From Enterococcus avium ATCC 14025 (GTDB taxonomy: Bacteria > Bacillota > Bacilli > Lactobacillales > Enterococcaceae), in NCBI RefSeq assembly GCF_000406965.1, contig NZ_KE136366.1, forward strand, positions 211,445 through 275,444: 64,000 bases of DNA, given 5' to 3'. Positions 25,011-33,399 of this stretch are shown in pieces; within the stretch, counting starts at the first letter, position 1, and every line of letters begins with the position of its first letter. The position numbers were made by a program, and so were the translations under genes. The notes below the pieces were generated by a model. The model was given only the letters and a program-made list of their open reading frames with translations. It made no database searches and was not told the DNA's origin.

Positions 25011-26387
25011 TTATTGATGGTTCTTCACTTCTTGATAGAGCTGTTTGGTAGCAGTAGGATCTGTGTTGGTATAATAGTAATCTCGATTTTCTGTCTGAAT
25101 TTGTAAAATTGGTTTTGATTGATAGTCCACGAAAAGAGAGGCGGATTTTCCAGCAACTTTAAAGCTGCCGATGGCGTAATTCTCCGTTGCCAGTCCGTTC
25201 ACTTTCATACCAACACGTGGTAAGCGTTCAATCAGAGCCATTTTTTCTATATCCTTGTAGGGAATTTTTCGTTCCCGGTAGAATGGGCCATCCAAAATAA
25301 CACTTTCCTGCTTTATTTCATAGGTTAATGGATCGGGATGATAGTCTAAAATGTATAAAGGAACAACGGTGATCACCATAGCACCTATCAGAACTATAGG
25401 CAGCAAGCCGATAAAAATTTTTCCACCAATTCGTGCTAAATTCACCGTGATATTCAAACCGATACGGTCAGGAACCATTAATCGACGATCGTCAGGGTTG
25501 TAGTAAATCCCATAGCGCCAATAATAATCATCGCCTGTATAGCGAAAGCTGGGTGCTTGAGTCAATAACTGATCCTGTTTGTTACGCAAACGGATCAGCC
25601 ACCACAGGGTAAAGCCGCAGAAAAGGAAAATCGCCAAGAACTCAATAATCGTCAATAGGTTAAAGAGGCGTGGACTAGATTCCAAAGTAATCAAAGGCAG
25701 ATAAATAATCAACAGAACAAAGAAGCTTGTACCTGCAATAAATGCTGACCAGTAAAATTTCGTCAGATCGTTATATTTCCGATTGATTTTTGAATCATTG
25801 GTCAAAGCTCGCACAGGCAGTCGACTGATTGCCCACCAACCTGCCAGAAACAAAAGTAAAACAAATATGTTTGTGCCGAAGAGAATCCAAGTCAGACTTC
25901 CCATTTCTCGCTGTTGAAGAAGTACTGTCAATAAAATCAGGAGTACAAATGAAAGAACAAACCACCAAGGAGAAACAAGCTTTTGGTTTTTCTCAAGTAC
26001 AAGCTTGGTATCGACTTGTATTGGCTGCTGGGTTAATTGCCAGTTATTCTCTACAATCAATTGATGCCCTTTACGGATATAACGAATTTGCAAGAAGTAT
26101 CCAGCACCGATTGTGATATAAAGAAGAATGAAAAACAGCAGCATAAAAATAGAATCCTTCATAGGGATCAACAAGCTTAAGTCTAAGATAGTCAATAGAA
26201 ATGCCAGTTGAAATTGATGCTTTCGATAATTTTGTCTGAAAGCTAGTACTAGCGGATCATTGATTTTATCAGCAGGAAAGGTGTTTTCCACGATAACATA
26301 ATTGTGGGGCTTAGCGGCTAAAGAATTTGTAAACGCCATGATAAAGTTACAAGAAATCAATATGACTAAAATAATAGGAGATAACAT
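25011..26387 (-). CDS. Membrane protein with DUF1648-like/DUF5808 region and PH-like C-terminus
   Basis: 458 aa with about 8-9 membrane segments. Residues around 287-325 (GDDYYWRYGIYYNPDDRRL then VPDRIGLNITVNLAR) are the DUF5808 signature, and the last 100 residues look like a bacterial PH domain. Related proteins are encoded with YtrA-type GntR repressors and respond to envelope stress or antimicrobials. Here the ATG overlaps the TGA of the gntR gene (ATGA), so the two are translationally coupled. Function unknown. Confidence 0.75.
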   Translation of the reverse strand: MLSPIILVILISCNFIMAFTNSLAAKPHNYVIVENTFPADKINDPLVLAFRQNYRKHQFQLAFLLTILDLSLLIPMKDSIFMLLFFILLYITIGAGYFLQIRYIRKGHQLIVENNWQLTQQPIQVDTKLVLEKNQKLVSPWWFVLSFVLLILLTVLLQQREMGSLTWILFGTNIFVLLLFLAGWWAISRLPVRALTNDSKINRKYNDLTKFYWSAFIAGTSFFVLLIIYLPLITLESSPRLFNLLTIIEFLAIFLFCGFTLWWLIRLRNKQDQLLTQAPSFRYTGDDYYWRYGIYYNPDDRRLMVPDRIGLNITVNLARIGGKIFIGLLPIVLIGAMVITVVPLYILDYHPDPLTYEIKQESVILDGPFYRERKIPYKDIEKMALIERLPRVGMKVNGLATENYAIGSFKVAGKSASLFVDYQSKPILQIQTENRDYYYTNTDPTATKQLYQEVKNHQ

Positions 26388-26761
26388 CAGCGCTCATCCT
26401 TTCCGAAACTCGTCAAAATCTGTTGAACTTTTTCTTGGATTGCTTTTTCATCAGGTTCAGCTAAATAAAGTTCTGCTAACAGTAATGTTAAATTTTCTTC
26501 GTTAGTTTTTTTAGCGGCAACCGGCAAAGGAGCGACCAATGTTCCTTTACGACGATCAGTGATCAGGTAGCCTTCTTCTCGCAGTTGCTGATAGCCTTTT
26601 GAAACAGTCATTGTATTTACTCCTAGTTCATCCGCAAATTGACGGACTGTCGGTAACTGTTCATTTGGCTGCAATTCACCTTGAGCGATGCCGATAATGA
26701 TTTGTTTACGTAGTTGTAAATAAATGGGTTCTTCAGAACGATGATCAATTTCTAAGATCAT
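26387..26761 (-). CDS. GntR-family regulator, YtrA subfamily
   Basis: 124 aa from the ATG at 26761, which follows GGGAG. It has an N-terminal winged helix (about residues 8-75, PIYLQLRKQIIIGIAQGEL and TVRQFADELGVNTMTVSKGY) and only a short C-terminal dimerisation helix, as in YtrA-type repressors. It forms an operon with the DUF5808 membrane protein. Overlapping palindromes at its own promoter indicate autorepression. Confidence 0.88.
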   Translation of the reverse strand: MILEIDHRSEEPIYLQLRKQIIIGIAQGELQPNEQLPTVRQFADELGVNTMTVSKGYQQLREEGYLITDRRKGTLVAPLPVAAKKTNEENLTLLLAELYLAEPDEKAIQEKVQQILTSFGKDER

Positions 26762-26775
26762 ATGCTCACTCCCTT

Positions 26776-26806
26776 TTGTATTGTATATATTAATACAAAC
26801 AATACA
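26776..26806 (-). promoter_or_regulatory. Promoter-operator of the gntR operon
   Basis: TTGTATT (26776-26782) faces AATACAA (26792-26798), and TGTATTGT (26777-26784) faces ACAATACA (26799-26806), giving two nested palindromes. On the minus strand they also contain TTGTAT and TACAAT spaced 16 nt apart. A repressor bound here would cover the promoter. Confidence 0.65.
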
Positions 26807-26928
26807 AAAAGACAAATAAAATTTTTCTGAAGAATTATCTATCGAAAATTTAAGATTTATGTTGTATAATTCGTCATACTGAAAAGTTGCGACCTTCAAA
26901 TCGTAGAGTTTTCGGAAATCTATTTTGA

Positions 26929-28062
<1,134 letters not shown>

Positions 28063-28125
28063 TGTATAGAACTGTAACCATTTTGTTATATGAGATTATC
28101 AAGCGATTAAACTTAGGTGACAAAT

Positions 28126-28178
28126 AGCACAAAAAAAACTAAAAGGGAGGGGAACCTTCCTTTTAGTTTTTTTGTGCT
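28126..28178. terminator. Strong bidirectional terminator
   Basis: AGCACAAAAAAAACTAAAAGG pairs almost perfectly with CCTTTTAGTTTTTTTGTGCT, giving about a 20-bp stem with an unpaired A. It lies between convergent mnmA and a small minus-strand gene. Confidence 0.88.
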
Positions 28179-28224
28179 ATTTCTGAATTTTGAAAAAGAC
28201 CGAAATTTTGATGGTGATTTTTTT

Positions 28225-28473
28225 CTATGCCAGACTCTGAGCGAAATGTGCCATTGCAACTTTAACTTCATTCAGTTTTTCAGGTTTGATCAAAGGAAAG
28301 AGCTTTTCCTGTAGCTGTTTAAATTCTTCTAAGCTTAAAGCATTGGTTTCTTGATCCGCAAAGCTTTTAACCAAGATTTCCTTTGCTTGCTCTTCTTTTC
28401 CTTCAATTGTATTGTTCAGGAAAAAGTCGAGAAATTTTAGTTGTCCCTCAAGCATGTTCTTCACTTCTTTCAT
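28225..28473 (-). CDS. Small helical protein of unknown function
   Basis: 82 aa, acidic, predicted all-helical (LEGQLKFLDFFLNNTIEGKE, then EEFKQLQEKLFPLI). No signal peptide or known motif. The first ATG (28473) has only AGAAAGAA upstream; a second in-frame ATG six codons later also lacks a strong site, so the start is uncertain. It may be expressed alone. Confidence 0.55.
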   Translation of the reverse strand: MKEVKNMLEGQLKFLDFFLNNTIEGKEEQAKEILVKSFADQETNALSLEEFKQLQEKLFPLIKPEKLNEVKVAMAHFAQSLA

Positions 28474-28541
28474 TCATATTCTTTCTTAGTATAGAAAACT
28501 ACTCAAAAAGTTGCCATTAATAAGTCTCGAAGTCTCGGAAA

Positions 28542-29810
28542 TTAATGCGTTTGATGACTTTGATGCAGCTTCTCGCTGATTTCTTTTGTATTGCGATGTA
28601 CCAATAGATAGTTGGTCAACACAAGAGCTGAGGTTGAGATAAAGACCCCTCGATATCCAAAGATCGAAGAAACGCTAGAACCGATCATCGGTCCAACAAC
28701 ATTCCCGGCAGCTTGGAAGGATTGATTGTAACTGAATATTCTTCCAGCAGCTTCTTGCGGCGAATACTTCGTGATCAGGGCCTGTACAGCAGGCAGAAGA
28801 CAAGCGTCAGAGATTCCAACTAAGAATCGCAAAAAGGCCAATTGCCAAACATTTGTAACGATAGACATTGGCAAGAAAACCAGCATTGCAAAGATTAAAC
28901 CGATACCTAGAATTTTTTCGCTGCCGATTTTATCCCCCAAGCGACCAAAACGCGGTGCTGCAATCAAAGTAGCGATTCCCGGGATTGAAGCAATAATTCC
29001 GCTGACGAGTGTGACGTTTCCATGATTGTGCATCAATTGTCTAATATAAAGACTAATAATTGGACTAATCGAATTATTTGAAGCTTGAATAATCAGGGTT
29101 GTAACGAACATACCGATTACAACGTGGGGATATTTCAAACTATGAAAGATCTCTTTTGCAGGAAGCATATCGTTTTTCTCAACTGGGGTGAATTCTTCAT
29201 GAACGAAGAAGAGACTAAGCAAGAAGACTAAAAACAAAATACTTCCGGTGATAAAGAAGGTCAGACGATAGCCGAAAATTGAGGCAGTAACACCGCCTAC
29301 TAATGGACCGAGTAAGTTGCCGGTGACAGCACCAGTTGCTAAAGTTCCGAGGACTTGTCCGCTTTTTTCTCGTGGAGTTCCAGTTGCGACTAAGGCTGTG
29401 GCGTTACTGATATAACCAGAAAAGACACCTTGAAGTAAACGCAAACCAATCAACTGATAGACATTTCCCACAGTTCCCATCAAGCTAATCACAATTGCCA
29501 TACCAAGAGAAGCACGCAATAGCATCAATTTACGTCCTTTTTGGTCAGCTAAGCGTCCCCATAAAGGTGATACAATCGCGGTGATCAAAAAAGTTGAAGA
29601 AAAGGTAATTCCACTCCAGAAGTTTAATTGCTGGTTGCTGTAACTTCCTAATGAGTCAATATATAAGGACATAAAGGGCATGACCAAACTAAATCCAATG
29701 CCGGCCATAAATGTGCCAAACCATAAAACGATCAAATTCTTTTGCCAAGTGGGTCGAGGTTGAAATAACGAATTTTTGATTTTACTCAAACTAAAAAGGC
29801 CTTCTTTCAA
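28542..29810 (-). CDS. MFS multidrug efflux transporter, MdtG/PmrA-like
   Basis: 422 aa with 12 membrane segments. It has the drug-antiporter signature PLWGRLADQKGRK after segment 2 and a GNLLGPLVGG motif in segment 5, typical of 12-segment proton-linked drug pumps. It resembles E. coli MdtG, pneumococcal PmrA and E. faecium EfmA. Its own promoter lies 150 nt upstream, so a leader of roughly 140 nt is present. No regulator gene is adjacent. Confidence 0.82.
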   Translation of the reverse strand: MKEGLFSLSKIKNSLFQPRPTWQKNLIVLWFGTFMAGIGFSLVMPFMSLYIDSLGSYSNQQLNFWSGITFSSTFLITAIVSPLWGRLADQKGRKLMLLRASLGMAIVISLMGTVGNVYQLIGLRLLQGVFSGYISNATALVATGTPREKSGQVLGTLATGAVTGNLLGPLVGGVTASIFGYRLTFFITGSILFLVFLLSLFFVHEEFTPVEKNDMLPAKEIFHSLKYPHVVIGMFVTTLIIQASNNSISPIISLYIRQLMHNHGNVTLVSGIIASIPGIATLIAAPRFGRLGDKIGSEKILGIGLIFAMLVFLPMSIVTNVWQLAFLRFLVGISDACLLPAVQALITKYSPQEAAGRIFSYNQSFQAAGNVVGPMIGSSVSSIFGYRGVFISTSALVLTNYLLVHRNTKEISEKLHQSHQTH

Positions 29811-29957
29811 TTTTATAAAACTTGCGGTTATTTATGAACTACAGAATAAATTCTTTTGATGTAAAAATTCAAAAAGCTCCGTAGCCGGCCATTTTGCTAA
29901 TCTCTAGAAAGCAAAAAATAGCACCTGCGAAAAACAGAGCAAATAAATCCAATTTAC

Positions 29958-29985
29958 ATTATAACTCTCTTAAGGACCATGTAAA
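29958..29985 (-). promoter_or_regulatory. Promoter of the MFS efflux gene
   Basis: On the minus strand TTTACA (29985-29980) and TATAAT (29963-29958) are 16 nt apart, close to the sigma-A consensus. The rest of 29811-30149 shows no gene or clear leader structure. Confidence 0.7.
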
Positions 29986-30149
29986 ATCCCGCCGCTTTGT
30001 GTTACGATAGAATTAAGAAAAAAGCAATATTTTTCTGAAAAAGGATCGTAGAAAACGAACTTTTTCAAGATCCTGTATCAGCTGGAAACATTTTTCTTGA
30101 ATTTTTATTTCATGATACTTATGATTGAGATGGAAAGAAGGGTAACGGG

Positions 30150-30521
30150 ATGTATCAAGTAATAACAATGTATGGAGATAATGAACCTTGGTGGTTCTTT
30201 GAAGAATGGCAAGAAGATATTCAAGAAACCGCGACTTTTGAAGATTTTGACGCGGCTGTAGCATATTATGAACATCGTTGGAGCGAGCTCCAAAAAACCA
30301 ATACATATAGTAATGCGAAACATAATTTTTTAAGTGCATTTTGGAAAGACCAAGACGAACGCTGGTGTGAAGAGTGTGATGATTATTTGCAGCAGTATTG
30401 GGGTCTTGCGTTATTAAAAGACGAGCAGCCGTTGACGGTTGACAGCAGAAAGGAATTTTATGAAACAGCTAATTATAGCGGAAAAGCCAAGCGTTGCAAG
30501 AGACTTGAGCAAGGTGCTTAA
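30150..30521 (+). CDS. DUF1033 family protein
   Basis: 123 aa, very acidic and rich in Trp/Tyr (GDNEPWWFFEEW near the N-terminus, then DERWCEECDDYLQQYWG). DUF1033 proteins occur in enterococci, streptococci and lactococci and have no known role. The last 62 nt overlap topB in another frame, so the two genes are translationally linked. AAAGAAGGGTAACGGG precedes the ATG. Confidence 0.8.
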   Translation: MYQVITMYGDNEPWWFFEEWQEDIQETATFEDFDAAVAYYEHRWSELQKTNTYSNAKHNFLSAFWKDQDERWCEECDDYLQQYWGLALLKDEQPLTVDSRKEFYETANYSGKAKRCKRLEQGA

Positions 30522-32535
30522 TGCCAACCAAAAGAATAAAAATTACTTTGAAGGACCCAATGTTGTCGTGACTTGGGCCCTTGGTCATTTATTGAGCCTG
30601 AAAATGCCAGAGGATTTAAATAAGGAATGGCAAAGCTGGCAGATGGAAACATTGCCGATGATTCCCAAATATATTGGGATCAAACCTCTACCAAAAACAC
30701 GTGGACAACTGAAATCAATCCAGCAGCTGGCAAAACGAAAAGATATCTCAGAGGCAGTTATTGCCACTGATGCTGGACGTGAAGGGGAGCTGGTTGCACG
30801 TTGGATCTTAGAGTATGTGCGGTTTGAAAAACCAGTCAAACGATTATGGATTTCCTCACAAACGACTAAAGCGATCAAGGATGGCTTCAAAAATCTAAAG
30901 CCGGCGAAAGAGTATGACAATTTGTATTACTCTGCTTTAGCACGAGCAAAAGCAGATTGGCTTGTGGGTTTGAATGTTACACGAGCGTTGACTGTAAAAT
31001 ATGAAGATAATCTTTCAGCGGGTCGGGTACAAACGCCGACACTTGCGATGGTTCGACAGCAAGAAAAGAAGATTGAAAAATTCCGTCCCCAAAATTATTT
31101 TGTCATTTCATTAGAGGTGGATGGACAAAAAACTAAACTCAATCAAAAGAATCCGTATGGCATTACGGAACGTGAAGCAGCAGAAAAATTAGTCAAAGAG
31201 CTGTCACAGCAAAAAGGGACAGTCACTGACATTACAGAAAAAGAAAAAACAGAACCAGCACCGTTACCATATGATCTAACTGAAATTCAGCGAGAAGCCA
31301 ATGCCCGCTATCAGTTTTCAGCAAAGAAAACCTTGTCGCTAGTTCAAAGCTTATATGAGACGCACAAAATCGTGACCTATCCACGGACAGACAGCAAGTA
31401 TCTAACCAATGATATGAAAGCAACAATGAAGGAACGTTTACAAGCAGTCAGTGATTTTGCGCCAGAGGTTAAAACTTACATTAAAAACGGAGCACAAGTG
31501 AAGCAGAAACGTGTGTTCCAGGATAACAAGGTGACAGATCATCATGCACTGATTCCAACTGAACAGCGTCCACGCTTTGAGAAGTTAACCACTGATGAGC
31601 AACGAATTTACAATATGATCGTGACGCGATTTTTAGGATTATTCGCCGACGCCCATAAGGAGAGTCAGCAAAAAGTAACGGTAACTTTCCAGAAGGAGAC
31701 ATTCACCTTCCGTCACAGCAAGATCTTGGTAGCTGGTTGGAAACCTACAGAAGAAGTCAAAAAAGCTGTTCAATGGACAGCTGGTATGAAGATAGTACCG
31801 AATTTTACGATCGAAAAAGCTTTAACTACACCGCCAAAACCTTTGAATGAAGGAACATTGCTGGCTCAAATGGAAAAGCATAGTTTAGGAACGCCAGCAA
31901 CTCGCGCGGAAATCATTGAAAAACTGATTAAATCGGAATTGATGGAACGGACCAACACAGGCCTATTAGTTTCACCAAAAGGCAAGCAGTTGCTGGAATT
32001 AGTAAATCCCTCGCTAGTGACTCCGGAGCTGACAGAAAAGTGGGAAAAGCAATTAGAGTCAATCGCTAATGGGAAATATAGCAGCAAACAATTTCTACAA
32101 GAAATCGAAGCAGACACGAAGAAGCTAGTCAGTGAAGTGAAGCACAGCGATAAAAAATATCAGGATTTCTCCATTACGGCGAAGAAATGTCCAGAATGTG
32201 GTTCGCCACTACGAGAAAAGAATACTCGAGATGGAAAAATTTACATTTGTACCAATCCAGAGTGTAATTATCGCCGCCGTAAAGATCCAAAGGTATCAAA
32301 TCATCGCTGCCCGCAATGTCACCGCAAGATGGAGATCATTGATGGAAAGAACGGTTCTTACTTCCGTTGTAAATACGATGGAACGACAGAAAAAATGCTA
32401 GATAAGAAGGAACGTTCGAAGAAAATGACGAAGCATGAAGAACGTCGTTTATTGAAAAAAATCAATGATCAAGAGGAACCACAAGAAAGTCCATTAGCTG
32501 CAGCATTAAAGGCAGCAATGGAAAATAAGGATTAG
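30460..32535 (+). CDS. topB: DNA topoisomerase III (type IA)
   Basis: 691 aa from the ATG at 30460, preceded by AGAAAGGAATTTT; an in-frame ATG at 30439 lacks a site. It has a TOPRIM domain (IIAEKPSVARDL, then DAGREGELVARW), the active-site Tyr in TYPRTDSKYL (about 310), and C-terminal zinc ribbons (CPECGSPL...C-x4-C; CPQCHRKME...C). It relaxes or decatenates DNA through single-strand passage. Alternatively it could be a plasmid-type TopB, but nothing else nearby looks mobile. Confidence 0.93.
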   Translation: MKQLIIAEKPSVARDLSKVLNANQKNKNYFEGPNVVVTWALGHLLSLKMPEDLNKEWQSWQMETLPMIPKYIGIKPLPKTRGQLKSIQQLAKRKDISEAVIATDAGREGELVARWILEYVRFEKPVKRLWISSQTTKAIKDGFKNLKPAKEYDNLYYSALARAKADWLVGLNVTRALTVKYEDNLSAGRVQTPTLAMVRQQEKKIEKFRPQNYFVISLEVDGQKTKLNQKNPYGITEREAAEKLVKELSQQKGTVTDITEKEKTEPAPLPYDLTEIQREANARYQFSAKKTLSLVQSLYETHKIVTYPRTDSKYLTNDMKATMKERLQAVSDFAPEVKTYIKNGAQVKQKRVFQDNKVTDHHALIPTEQRPRFEKLTTDEQRIYNMIVTRFLGLFADAHKESQQKVTVTFQKETFTFRHSKILVAGWKPTEEVKKAVQWTAGMKIVPNFTIEKALTTPPKPLNEGTLLAQMEKHSLGTPATRAEIIEKLIKSELMERTNTGLLVSPKGKQLLELVNPSLVTPELTEKWEKQLESIANGKYSSKQFLQEIEADTKKLVSEVKHSDKKYQDFSITAKKCPECGSPLREKNTRDGKIYICTNPECNYRRRKDPKVSNHRCPQCHRKMEIIDGKNGSYFRCKYDGTTEKMLDKKERSKKMTKHEERRLLKKINDQEEPQESPLAAALKAAMENKD

Positions 32536-32539
32536 GCAT

Positions 32540-32579
32540 AAACCGCGAAGACGGAGCAGTCTTCGTGGTTTATTTAGTT
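32540..32579 (+). terminator. Terminator after topB
   Basis: AAACCGCGAAGAC and GTCTTCGTGGTTT form a 13-bp stem (one G-T) with a 6-nt loop and a moderate T-rich tail. Confidence 0.75.
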
Positions 32580-32686
32580 TTAAAATAAATAAAATCGCTG
32601 ACTTTTTCTTTACCTAAATGAATAAGTTAAGGTATTTTATTGAATAAAAAAACCGTAGATTACTATTTTCATTTTTTCGTCTTAAA

Positions 32687-32727
32687 AATCAACATCTGTT
32701 GATTAATCAACTCGTGTGCACTATAAT
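32687..32727 (+). promoter_or_regulatory. Promoter and operator of the tetR gene
   Basis: TTGATT (32699-32704) and TATAAT (32722-32727) are 17 nt apart. A perfect 14-bp palindrome GTTGATTAATCAAC (32698-32711) covers the -35 box, and ATCAAC/GTTGAT (32687-32702) forms a second inverted repeat. This is a probable autoregulatory TetR site. Confidence 0.65.
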
Positions 32728-32812
32728 AAGAAGACTATTCAAAAGTTTCACGCACCAAAATTTATATTTATGATTAAATGAACAATAGTTAATGAATGAT
32801 CGGAGTATAATA

Positions 32813-33307
32813 ATGGATCGGCGAAAACGAAAAACACAAACGACAATTACAGCAGTTTTCTACCAACTTTTAACGAAAAAAAGCTATGAAGAAATATCGG
32901 TCAGTCAAATTTGTCAGGTAGCTGATATTAATCGTGGAACGTTCTATCTCCATTTTATCGACAAAGACGATTTACTTGAAAAAAGCATCGCTTATGAAAT
33001 GCAGAAATTAGTCGAATACTGTGAGGATAACGGTGAAACGAATAGTCAGCGTAAGTTAGGAAAGACTTTTGAATATATCACGGATCATCGTGAACAATTG
33101 AAGCGGCTAGTTCATGCAGATAAACAGGGATTTTTTGCTCAGTATCAAATTGACTATTTAATGGAGCAGCTGACTGATCAATCTCAGTTGACGAGTGTTT
33201 TCTTTGCTCATGGAATTATTGGATTGATGGAACATTACTTAATGAATGATATTTCTGAAAAGGAAATCGCTCAGGAATTGGATAAAATTACCAAATTATT
33301 TCATTAG
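32813..33307 (+). CDS. TetR/AcrR-family regulator
   Basis: 164 aa from ATG 32813 (CGGAGT upstream); an ATG at 32792 lacks a site. The N-terminal helix-turn-helix is clear: ISVSQICQVADINRGTFYLH, then FIDKDDLLE. The C-terminal part is short and helical, and the ligand is unknown. A palindrome sits at its own promoter. No efflux pump or enzyme gene lies directly beside it in an obvious target position. It lies in tandem with the LevR-like gene. Confidence 0.85.
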   Translation: MDRRKRKTQTTITAVFYQLLTKKSYEEISVSQICQVADINRGTFYLHFIDKDDLLEKSIAYEMQKLVEYCEDNGETNSQRKLGKTFEYITDHREQLKRLVHADKQGFFAQYQIDYLMEQLTDQSQLTSVFFAHGIIGLMEHYLMNDISEKEIAQELDKITKLFH

Positions 33308-33399
33308 ATGGAACTGATTTTTCAAAGATAATTAGTAGATATTCAAAAAGAAAAGGTTTACAATATAAATGGTTTATACCACTTTCGGGAGGGATTTTT

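Noticed and set aside
28225-28300. Toxin-antitoxin role for the 82-aa protein
   Set aside because: No partner gene, promoter palindrome or toxin motif was found.
30460-32535. Plasmid or ICE origin of topB
   Set aside because: No relaxase, conjugation or integrase genes nearby; the flanking DUF1033 gene is a normal chromosomal neighbour.
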